From: Caldilineales bacterium | GTDB taxonomy: Bacteria; Chloroflexota; Anaerolineae; J102 | Length of the DNA stretch: 47,007 nt | Direction of reading: 5' to 3' | NCBI GenBank assembly: GCA_019695115.1 | Contig: JAIBAP010000046.1 | Location: 1-47,007 of the forward strand | Shown here: positions 6,368-14,400 of the stretch, one piece after another | How positions within the stretch are numbered: the first letter of the stretch is position 1 | How the letters are laid out: every line of letters begins with the position of its first letter | Made by a program: the position numbers and the translations under genes | The notes under the pieces: generated by a model | The model's input: the letters and a program-made list of their open reading frames with translations, nothing else | Told to the model about the DNA's origin: nothing | Database searches by the model: none

Positions 6368-8989
6368 ATGCCAATCACACTGGATGACTTGCTGAGCGCA
6401 ACTGGGGCCACCGTTTTCGGCCCGGTGCGGGATGCAGCCTGGGAGGACTTCTGCCACGACTCGCGGCTGGCCGAAGCGGGGCAACTCTTCGTTGCCCTGC
6501 GCACCCCCACCGGCGACGGCCACGACCACATCAGCGAGGCCGTGGCCCGCGGCTGCACGGGCATCCTCTGCCAGCGACCGGCGGCACAGCACCCGCCCGT
6601 CACCACCTTGCTGGTCCCAGATGCAGGCGACGCCCTGCGGGCCTGGGCTGCCTACCTCCTCGCCCGTCGCCGGCCCCTGGTCATCGCCATCACCGGCTCC
6701 AGCGGCAAGACCACGGCCAAAGAACTGACCGCCGAGCTGCTCGAAACTCGCTTCCCCGGCCAGGTGTTCAGGAGCCGCGAGAGCTACAACGACCGCCTGG
6801 GCGCGCCGATTGCCCTGGGTCGCCTCCTGCCCCAGCACCGACTGGCCGTGGTCGAGCTTGGCACCGACGCCCACGGCGAGATTGCCGAACTGGCGACCCT
6901 GTTTCCGCCAACCGTCGCGGCCATCACCGTCATCAACGACGCCCATTTTGGCGCTTTCGGCAGCCTGGAAGCCATCGCCGCCGAAAAAACCAGCCTGTTG
7001 GCCGCGCTGCAGCCCGGCGGCGTCGCCATCCTCAACGCCGACGACCCCTTTCAGCGCCCGCTCCTATCTTCGACGGGCCTGCCGGCGCTGGCGCACAGCG
7101 CCGAACAAGCGGCCCCCGTCCGCCTGACCACAGACGCCGGCTCCCCTCAGGCCCGGCTCTGGCTGGATGCGGCTGCGATCCGCTCGCTTGCCCCCGCCCT
7201 GGCCGATGCCCTCCCCCCACCGTCGTTCACAACCGAGCCGGGCGATGGGATCATCCTCGACCACAACCTCGTCCTCACCCCGGCCCTGTCCGCCCCCCTG
7301 CGGGCCGCCATCGCCATTGCCGCCCTCTTTGGCGTCGCCACCGAGGCCATCAGGCGCGTCGTCGCCGAATTTCAGCCGCTGCCCGGCCGGCTGCGCCCGC
7401 TGCCCGGCGTGCATGGCAGCACCCTGCTCGATGACACCTACTCGGCCAACCCGGCCGCCACCGGCGCCGCCCTGCAAGCCCTGGCTGCCTTCTCGCCCCC
7501 GCGTCTGGCCGTCTTGGGCGAGCACAGCGGCCTGGGCAACACCGCCGACAGCCGGTTGCGGCAGCTTGGCCCGGCCATCGCCGCTGCGGCCGATTATCTG
7601 ATCACAGTCGGCCCGCAGGCGCAGGCGCTGGCCGAGGGGGCGCGGGCGGCAGGGCTGGAGGCTGACCGGCTTCTGCAAGCCGATACCCCGCTTGCTGCGG
7701 CCGACCTTGCCCGCAGCTTGATCGGGCAAGGCGGGACGGTGCTGCTCAAGGCCAGCCGCGAGGCCCGGCTGGAGCGATGCGTCGCCGCCCTATTGGCCGA
7801 GCCAGCGGCCAGCCCCGCCGTCCTCGCCCGCCAGAACCCGGCCTGGCAACACCTGCGCCTGCGCAACACCCTGCGCCCCACCTGGGTCGAAATCGACACC
7901 CAGGCCCTGGCCGCCAACCTGGCCGCGGCCCGGCAGCTGTTGCAGCCAGGGGTCAGGCTCATCGCCGTGCTCAAGGCCGATGCCTATGGCCACGGCGCCG
8001 CCACCGTGGGACGGGTGGTGATGCGGGCCGGAGCCGACATGCTGGCGGTAGCCTGTTTGTCCGAGGCCCTGGCCTTGCGGCGGGCCGGGATCGAGGCGCC
8101 CATCCTCGTCCTGGGCTATACCCCGCCCTGGCAGGCGCGCACCGCCCTGGAACTCGACCCGCGCGAGCTGCACCTCACCGTCTACGATGCCGATGTAGCG
8201 GCGGCGCTGAACCAGGCGGGGCTGGCAATGGGCCGGCAGGCACGGGTGCAGGTCAAGGTCGACACCGGCATGGGGCGGCTGGGCTTAACTCCCCACCAGG
8301 CGCCGGCCTTTCTGCGCTTTCTGCGCCAGTTGGTCGGCTTGGAAGTGGCGGGCCTCTTCACACACATGGCCGCCGCCGATGACCCTACCGAGCCGCACAC
8401 CGATGTCCAGCTTGCCCACTTCGACGAGTTGTTGGCCCGCCTGGACGGCGATGGGCTGCGCCCGCCCCTGGTTCATGCCGCCAATACCGCCACCTTGCTC
8501 ACCCGGCCCCTGGCTCAGTACGATGCCGTGCGCATGGGCATCGGTCTCTATGGCCTGGCCCCTTCGCCCGCCCTGCCCCTGCCCGATGGGTTTCGGCCCG
8601 TCCTGGCCTGGCGAACGACCATCGCCCAGGTGAAGGCGCTGCCCCCAGGCTCGCCGGTGGGCTACGGCCTGACCCATCGCACCGCCGGCGCCGCCACCAT
8701 CGCCATCATCCCGGTCGGCTATGCCGATGGCTTCCGGCGGGGGCCGGCCAACTGGGGCCATGTGCTGGTGCACGGCCAGCGGGCGCCGCTGGTGGGCCGG
8801 GTGAGTATGGACCAGGCAGCCATCGATGTCACCCACATCCCCGGTGTGCGCGCTGGCGACGAAGTGACGCTGATCGGCTGTCAGGGCGAGCAATGCCTTT
8901 CGGCGGACGAGGCGGCGGCTCGCCTGGGCACCATCGGCTATGAAGTCGTCAGCACCATCCTCGCCCGCGTCCCCCGCCTGGCCGAATAA
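6368..8989 (+). CDS. bifunctional MurF ligase / alanine racemase fusion
   Basis: An 873-residue fusion of two peptidoglycan-precursor enzymes. Residues 1 to about 475 are MurF (UDP-MurNAc-tripeptide D-Ala-D-Ala ligase): HDSR uridine-binding segment, ATP P-loop ITGSSGKTT (about 108-116), VVELGTDAHGEI, ITVINDAHFGAFGS, and LDDTYSANP in the C-terminal domain. Residues about 500-873 are a PLP-dependent alanine racemase: WVEID start, VLKADAYGHG with the PLP lysine at about 536, VDTGMGRLG, and the catalytic Tyr at about 766 in VGYG. D-Ala made by one half can feed D-Ala-D-Ala for the other. MurF-Alr fusions are known in some phyla. ATG 6368 is chosen because codons upstream come from a heptad array. 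Confidence 0.95.
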   Translation: MPITLDDLLSATGATVFGPVRDAAWEDFCHDSRLAEAGQLFVALRTPTGDGHDHISEAVARGCTGILCQRPAAQHPPVTTLLVPDAGDALRAWAAYLLARRRPLVIAITGSSGKTTAKELTAELLETRFPGQVFRSRESYNDRLGAPIALGRLLPQHRLAVVELGTDAHGEIAELATLFPPTVAAITVINDAHFGAFGSLEAIAAEKTSLLAALQPGGVAILNADDPFQRPLLSSTGLPALAHSAEQAAPVRLTTDAGSPQARLWLDAAAIRSLAPALADALPPPSFTTEPGDGIILDHNLVLTPALSAPLRAAIAIAALFGVATEAIRRVVAEFQPLPGRLRPLPGVHGSTLLDDTYSANPAATGAALQALAAFSPPRLAVLGEHSGLGNTADSRLRQLGPAIAAAADYLITVGPQAQALAEGARAAGLEADRLLQADTPLAAADLARSLIGQGGTVLLKASREARLERCVAALLAEPAASPAVLARQNPAWQHLRLRNTLRPTWVEIDTQALAANLAAARQLLQPGVRLIAVLKADAYGHGAATVGRVVMRAGADMLAVACLSEALALRRAGIEAPILVLGYTPPWQARTALELDPRELHLTVYDADVAAALNQAGLAMGRQARVQVKVDTGMGRLGLTPHQAPAFLRFLRQLVGLEVAGLFTHMAAADDPTEPHTDVQLAHFDELLARLDGDGLRPPLVHAANTATLLTRPLAQYDAVRMGIGLYGLAPSPALPLPDGFRPVLAWRTTIAQVKALPPGSPVGYGLTHRTAGAATIAIIPVGYADGFRRGPANWGHVLVHGQRAPLVGRVSMDQAAIDVTHIPGVRAGDEVTLIGCQGEQCLSADEAAARLGTIGYEVVSTILARVPRLAE

Positions 8990-9016
8990 GTTGAAGTGCG
9001 TCGCACCTCTACGGTA

Positions 9017-9047
9017 TACGAAACACGCACCACGCACCACGTAACAT
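9017..9047. repeat. short heptad array between murF-alr and the anti-sigma gene
   Basis: Four consecutive 7-bp units (ACGAAAC, ACGCACC twice, ACGTAAC) fill part of the 70-bp gap between convergent genes. Confidence 0.7.
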
Positions 9048-9059
9048 CCTGCTAATCCC

Positions 9060-9587
9060 TCAGTTCGCCGTATCGCTCACCGGGGTGGCGGTGGGGAGCG
9101 GGGTGGGGGTCGGTGTGGCCGTGGGGGTGGGCGTGGGGGTTGGTGTGGCGGTCGGCGTCGCCGTCGGTTCGGGGAAGAGGACCGGGGCGTTAGTCTGGGC
9201 CTGGCGGGGGGCCGAGCCGGGGACGACGAAGCGATCGACGCTGAGGCCGCCGCGGAACATGAAGGTCAGGGCCAGGGCCAGAAGCAGGACGGCCGCAGCC
9301 GGGGCCAGCCAGTTGAAGGCGCGTCCGAAATCCGGCCAGGCAAAGCGACGGCGGGGTGCGGGCCGAGCGGCGGCGGCAGTGAGAAAGGCGGAGCGACCGG
9401 GGCGCAGGCCGTGGGGAGGGGGCGGGGCCACGCTCAGGCTCAGGTCCAACTCGCGGGCCAGCGGCAGCAACGCGGCTACCTCTGCCGCGGCCATGTCCTC
9501 GCCGCGCGGGTTCTGGCCCGAAAGCAGGGCGTCGATCGCCCGATCCAGGGCCTGGTCAAGGGCCAGTGTGCGCTCGTCAGGGGTCAT
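9060..9587 (-). CDS. probable membrane anti-sigma factor, non-canonical, Thr/Pro-rich tail
   Basis: A 175-residue single-pass membrane protein encoded directly after an ECF sigma factor gene; start and stop overlap by ATGA, which suggests translational coupling. The N-terminal part (1-80) is cytoplasmic by the positive-inside rule and Ala/Leu-rich. A transmembrane helix spans about 93-110 (LAPAAAVLLLALALTFMF). The outer part is short and ends in a TPTATPTP-type tail (about 138-170). It lacks the HxxxCxxC zinc motif of ZAS-type anti-sigma factors, so the assignment rests on position and topology. It probably restrains the sigma factor at the membrane and senses an envelope signal. Confidence 0.65.
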   Translation of the reverse strand: MTPDERTLALDQALDRAIDALLSGQNPRGEDMAAAEVAALLPLARELDLSLSVAPPPPHGLRPGRSAFLTAAAARPAPRRRFAWPDFGRAFNWLAPAAAVLLLALALTFMFRGGLSVDRFVVPGSAPRQAQTNAPVLFPEPTATPTATPTPTPTPTATPTPTPLPTATPVSDTAN

Positions 9588-10153
9588 AGAAGATCGGCTG
9601 CCGCTTCGGGGTCATTGCTGGCAGGGGCTAACAGGCGGCGGAGGTTGGACAAGGCCCGGCGCTGGAGGGCGCGCACGGCCTCTTCGGTTTTGCCCAGCAA
9701 GCGGGCGGCCTGGGGGGCGGTCATGCCCTCGCCAAAACGGAGGACGATGACATCGCGCTGTTCGCTGGTCAGTTGCTGGATGGCCTGGCGCAGGCGGTCG
9801 CTCTCCAGGCGGCGGCCCACGACGGCATCGGGATGTGAATCGGGGGGCAGAGAAAGCCACTCGTGCAGTTCGGCGGCAGGGCGGCGTTGCTCGTAGCGGG
9901 CTTCATCGATAATCAGGTTGTGGGCGATGCGATACAACCAGGCTTGGAGGGCGTCGTGGGCGAATTTGTCGCGGTCGAGCGCCTCCAGCATCTTGAGGAA
10001 GACGCCGGAGGTCAGGTCTTCGGCGCGGTAGGGGTCGCCCACATGCCGGTAGATGTAGGCGTAAATCTTGGGCGCGTAGGCGTCGTAAATCGAGGCCAGG
10101 GCCTTGGGGTCTCGTTGCCGGGCGGCGTCGAGCAGCGCAACCTGATCGATCAT
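9584..10153 (-). CDS. ECF-type RNA polymerase sigma factor
   Basis: A 189-residue sigma-70 family protein of extracytoplasmic-function size. Region 2 is evident (DPKALASIYDAYAPKIYAYI, then AEDLTSGVFLKMLEALD and WLYRIAHNLIIDEAR), as is region 4 with its helix-turn-helix (LTSEQRDVIVLRF, TAPQAARLLGKTEEAVRALQ). It would direct RNA polymerase to promoters for an envelope or stress response. ATG 10153 places the protein start a few residues before region 2, as usual; an in-frame ATG at 10225 would add 24 unconserved residues. The overlapping downstream gene is a probable membrane anti-sigma partner, and the upstream gene on the same strand encodes a secreted-domain/zinc-ribbon protein 121 nt away. 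Confidence 0.92.
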   Translation of the reverse strand: MIDQVALLDAARQRDPKALASIYDAYAPKIYAYIYRHVGDPYRAEDLTSGVFLKMLEALDRDKFAHDALQAWLYRIAHNLIIDEARYEQRRPAAELHEWLSLPPDSHPDAVVGRRLESDRLRQAIQQLTSEQRDVIVLRFGEGMTAPQAARLLGKTEEAVRALQRRALSNLRRLLAPASNDPEAAADLL

Positions 10154-10274
10154 GGAGGATCGTGGGGATCGCTGGAGCGATCGGACCCCGGCCAGGGCCT
10201 GAGAGGGGAATGCAAGCGTCGCCATTTGGAACTGAGACGGAGGCTGGCGTCAGTTCCGTATGGGCGGGGGCGGG

Positions 10275-11210
10275 TCATTGGTGCGTGGCCCCACACTGGC
10301 GACAGAAGCGGTCGCCGCGCTGGAATTCGGCCCCGCATTGCCGGCAGAAGCGGTCCTGGCTGGGAGAAGGTTGGGGGGGAGCGGTTGGAGCGGTGCGAGC
10401 GCTGCGACCGCTTGCCGGCTGGGATGGAACGGTCGGAGCACTGCGAGCGCTGCGACCGCTTGTGCGCCAGAGGCCATAGACGCCGGCGGCGATGAGGAGG
10501 ATGGCGGCCAGGCCCAGCCCCAGGAGGAGCGGTGTGCGCGAGGAGGAGGCCGCCGGCCGAGCGGCGACCGGGGTGGGGGCGGCGGCTGGGGCCGTGGCGG
10601 CCGGGGCGGTGGTCGCCCGCGCGGTTTCGGAGACGGTGAGGGCGCCGGCGGGGTTGCTGTAACCGATTTGCTGGCTGATGCCCTGCTCGCTGCCGCCTTC
10701 GATCTGCCGCACGAAAAGCTGCCCGCCGCTGGTGCCCGCTCCTTGTGGCTGCATGACCGGGTCGGCGGTCAGGCCGGTGGCGTCGGGCGGGATCAGGGCT
10801 TCGATCGAGACCGTCTTGGCGGCCAGAAAGCCGGCCGGGAGCGAGAAGGCCGCCTGGCGCTGGTCGCCGCTGGTGGTGAGAGGGGCGTAGTATTCGATGC
10901 GAAAGGCCGAGTTTTGCGGGCTGAAGATGACGATCTGGCCATCAGCGCCGGTCTCGGTCTCGTAGGCAGCATTGAGGAAGCCGCCGTCGCTCCCGGCCGT
11001 GGCCACGGCATTCAGTTCGGCGTTGGCAGGGATGGGGACGCGCACGGTGGCGCCGGGCTGGCTGAGGACGCCATCGAGGATGACGAGCAGGCGGGGATTG
11101 TCGAATTCGGGCCAGAGGGCGACGTGTAGGCTTTCCAGTGCGGCCGGGCCTTGGGCGAGGGCGGAAAGGGGAAGGAGAAGGACGACGAGAAGGAGGAAGA
11201 TGAGGCGCAT
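10275..11210 (-). CDS. membrane protein with outer beta domain and C-terminal double zinc ribbon
   Basis: A 311-residue protein without a named function. It has an N-terminal signal peptide (MRLIFLLLVVLLLPLSALAQ), a probably beta-rich outer domain (about 21-185) with RVPIPANAELNAVA and FRIEYYAPL, an Ala/Pro/Thr linker, a transmembrane helix (about 228-247, LLLGLGLAAILLIAAGVYGL), a Ser/Pro-rich cytoplasmic linker and a C-terminal pair of CRQCGA knuckles (FCRQCGAEFQRGDRFCRQCG) that should bind one zinc. Outside-sensing domain plus inside zinc ribbon suggests signal transfer across the membrane. It lies upstream of the ECF sigma factor on the same strand, so a role in that circuit is possible but unproven. 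No good ribosome binding site is seen. Confidence 0.75.
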   Translation of the reverse strand: MRLIFLLLVVLLLPLSALAQGPAALESLHVALWPEFDNPRLLVILDGVLSQPGATVRVPIPANAELNAVATAGSDGGFLNAAYETETGADGQIVIFSPQNSAFRIEYYAPLTTSGDQRQAAFSLPAGFLAAKTVSIEALIPPDATGLTADPVMQPQGAGTSGGQLFVRQIEGGSEQGISQQIGYSNPAGALTVSETARATTAPAATAPAAAPTPVAARPAASSSRTPLLLGLGLAAILLIAAGVYGLWRTSGRSARSAPTVPSQPASGRSARTAPTAPPQPSPSQDRFCRQCGAEFQRGDRFCRQCGATHQ

Positions 11211-11221
11211 AGAGGGCGGTG

Positions 11222-11323
11222 GGTTGAAGGTTGGCGGCGGGCTGGCCGCGGAAAATGGCGTATCGACACTGGTATCGATCTAGAGCGGTTGGTCGGTTGA
11301 AAGTTGGCGGCGGGCTGGCCGCG
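11222..11323. repeat. 29-bp direct repeat, two copies
   Basis: Copies at 11222-11250 and 11295-11323 differ at one base; the core is GTTGGCGGCGGGCTGGCCGC. They are 73 bp apart in a non-coding gap upstream of the zinc-ribbon protein gene, and the spacer contains TCGATA/GTATCGA repeats. Confidence 0.8.
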
Positions 11324-11395
11324 AAGGTGGCCGTGATCAAGGTGGCGGACCGGCGGCAATCATAAGCCGGAGGGGGCGGGGATGCAAGGACGCGC

Positions 11396-11422
11396 AACGC
11401 CCCGGCGAGGGGCCGGGGCGTT
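11396..11422 (-). terminator. hairpin after the Asp-box lipoprotein gene
   Basis: A perfect 11-bp stem (AACGCCCCGGC / GCCGGGGCGTT) with a 5-nt loop lies 25 bp past the stop of the minus-strand gene ending at 11448. No T-run follows, so it may be a processing or Rho-aided terminator. Confidence 0.5.
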
Positions 11423-11447
11423 GGTGAGCGGGAGAGGTGGGGCAAGG

Positions 11448-14400
11448 TCAGGGATGCGGCCGGGGGACGAGGCCATCCGGGCCGAGCCGCCGGACGCGAT
11501 CACTATCGGGGACAAGCGCCTGGTTGGGCCAGCGGCCCTCGCGCAGAGGCCGCCCGGTCTCGACGCCGGTCTCGGCGTCCCCGGTGGCGGCGGCGCCGGT
11601 GATGGTGTAGGTGCGGGTGTAGGCCGAAAGCCCATAGCCAGCGTTGAAGTCGCCGTTCTTGGCTACATAGACATACCAGCCGTAGGGTGTGTCATAGTAC
11701 ATGACGCATTCATCGGCGGCGTCGCTCGTAAGCGTGAAGGAGGTGGAGGCGTGGGGCGCGTTTTCGCCGCAGAATTCCTCGCCGTTTTCGGTCGTGGCCC
11801 ACAAGAAGCGGTCGGAGCCGATACCGCGACCGGTCCAGGTGAAGGTGATGGGCAGATCGCCGGCGTAGTTGTTGGCCGGGGCGGTGAGTTTGACGTCGGC
11901 GATGTCGAAGTTGACGTTCGTGGCCGAGGCGCTGGCAATGGCCTGCGACCACCAGTAGGTCAGGTAGTTGCCGTTGAAGGTGTTGCCGCCAGAGGCGCTG
12001 TTGAGATAGCGGACGTTATAGGCCTGGCTCGCTCCCGGCGCCGACACGCCCGTGAAGCTGTAGTTGCCGCCGCCCGAGGTCGTCTTGTTGTCCTCGATGG
12101 TGCAGTCGCTGCCCTCGCACAACAGCAGTTGGATGTTGAGGCCGTTGACGCCGGCGCCGGAGGCTGTGACCTTGCCGCTGATGCCAGAGCCGGCTGGCGG
12201 AGTGGGCGTGGGGGTGCGGGTGGGGGTGCGAGTGGGGGTGGGTGTGGGGCCGCCGCCGCTGAAGGTGATGCCTGAGTAGTAGTAGGAATCACCGAAGCCG
12301 TTGTTCGTATTCCACGACGAGCCATCGACCACCCAGGCAAACCAGCCGTACTCGGCGCCGTAGCTGCCCTGGCAGGCGCCGGTGAAGGTTGCGGCCGTGA
12401 GCTGATAGCTGGTGGACTGGGCGGGGTTGCTGTAGCATTTGGTCTCGCCGCTTTCCAGGTCGAACAACTCCCAGGCGTAGTACTCGCCCGGCTTGCTGCG
12501 CGCGTCCCAGGTGAAGCTGGCGGGCAGGGTGGTGCTGTCGGCGGTCGGGCCGGTGAGGTTGATGTCCTCGATCTCGGCGTCGCCGCCGGACACGTTGGCC
12601 CCGGCGCTGTAGGAGGTGATATCCTTGCCGAACCAACGCCAGAGATACTTGTCATCGCCGGGGTTGTTGCCGTCGGGGTGGTTGTAGAAGTAGACGAAGT
12701 AGTAGTTGTTGGCGGGCAGGCTGGGGATGTTGGTGAACTGGTAGTAGCCGTTGGCGTCGGTGCTGGTCTCGGCCACCTTGCTGGTTTGCAGCGAGCAGGC
12801 GCCGGAGTTGGGGCAGCGGCGCAGGATCAGGTTGATATCGGCGATGCCCGTCCCGCGGTAGCGGAACTGGCCGTAGATGCCGCGGCGGCCCGACGGGGTG
12901 GCGGTGGGCGGGCGGCGGGTGGGGGTGGGGGTGGCGGTCGGGTCCGCGCCGCTCCGACGCCAGGTGGCCGTCCATTGCACATCGCCCGAATAGGTGCCGC
13001 ACGACTGGCCGAAGTAGACCGACTGGAAGACGGCCGTGCCCTGGGCCTGCGTGCGCGAGGTGAACTGCCCTTCGGCCTCCCACAAGCCGTCTTCGTTCAG
13101 ATCAACGGTGAACGAGAAATGGTTGCTGCTGATGCTCACCGCTTCGGGACTCATCACCCAGGTTTCGCAGCCGGGCACCGGCACGCGAATGCGCACGTCG
13201 TAGGCTTCTTGCTGGTCGCCGGTGACGCCAAAGGTGGCTTTTTCGCCCTCCCATTCGCCGGGCGCCGGGCCAGAGGGCGGCAGGGTGGGTGTGGCCTGGG
13301 CCGGGCCTTTGTCGAATACTTTCCACGATAGCGGCAGCCACAGCTTGCGGGCGTTGGCCCCCAGGGTGGGCGTGGGAGTGGGGGCGGAGCCGGTCAACGA
13401 GAGGCGATAGGCTCCCCGGCCATGCGTCCCGGCCCAGAGTTGGCGGGTGGTGTTGTTCAGTTCCAGGTCATAGATGGGCACATTGGCCAGGCCGGTGTTG
13501 TAGGAGGCCCAGCTACCGCCGTCATTCGTCGAGCGAAAGACGCCGATATCGCTGCCCACATACAGGTGGGTGGGGTTCTGTGGGTCGATGACCACCGTCA
13601 GCAGGGGGATGTCGGGCAGGTTGTTGCTGATGTTCTGCCAGTTATCGCCGCCATCGGTCGTCTTGAAGATGTGGCCGGGTGTGCCGGGCGTGTGGCTGTC
13701 GTAGCCGTTGTAGACGACATAGGCGATATCGGACTTGACGGGGCTGATGGCGAAATCGGAGATGGAGCGGTTGGGAAGAATGGCGGCATTGGATCGGAAC
13801 CAGTTGTCGCCGCCGTTGCGGGTGAGTGCCAGGAAACCATCGGAGGCGCCGGTGAAGATGGTGTTGCCATCGGTGGGCGCGACGGCAATGGTGCTGATGG
13901 CGCCGCCGGTGTCGGCGCCTTTGGTCAGGTCAGGGCTGATCACCTGCCACAGGTCGCCGCGATTGACGGTGCGATACAGTCGGTGTGTGCCGATGTAGAG
14001 AACGCCCTGGCTGGTGCGGTCGAACGCGAACGGGACATAGAACAACATGCGGTCGTTGACATCGATGCCATCGGACTTGAACAACCAGTCGGCTCGCGAG
14101 GCGGTGCCGCCCTTTTCGTTGCGCTGGAAGGAAACGAAGTTGCCCTGCTGGCTAAAGCGGGTGCTGTACCAGATACTGGGGTTGAAGGGATCGATCTCGG
14201 AGTAGCCGCCGTCGCCGGTGTCCAGGCCTTCCCAGCCAGTGCCGTTGTATTTGGCCTTGGCATTGTCCTGCAAGCCGCCAAAGGCGATGTTCGGGTTGGT
14301 GGGGTGGATGCCGATGTTGACAAATTGCAGCGTGGCCAGGTTGCCATTGCGCTCGCTCCAGGTGGCCCCGCCGTTGGTGCTGACGAAGACGCCGCCGTCG

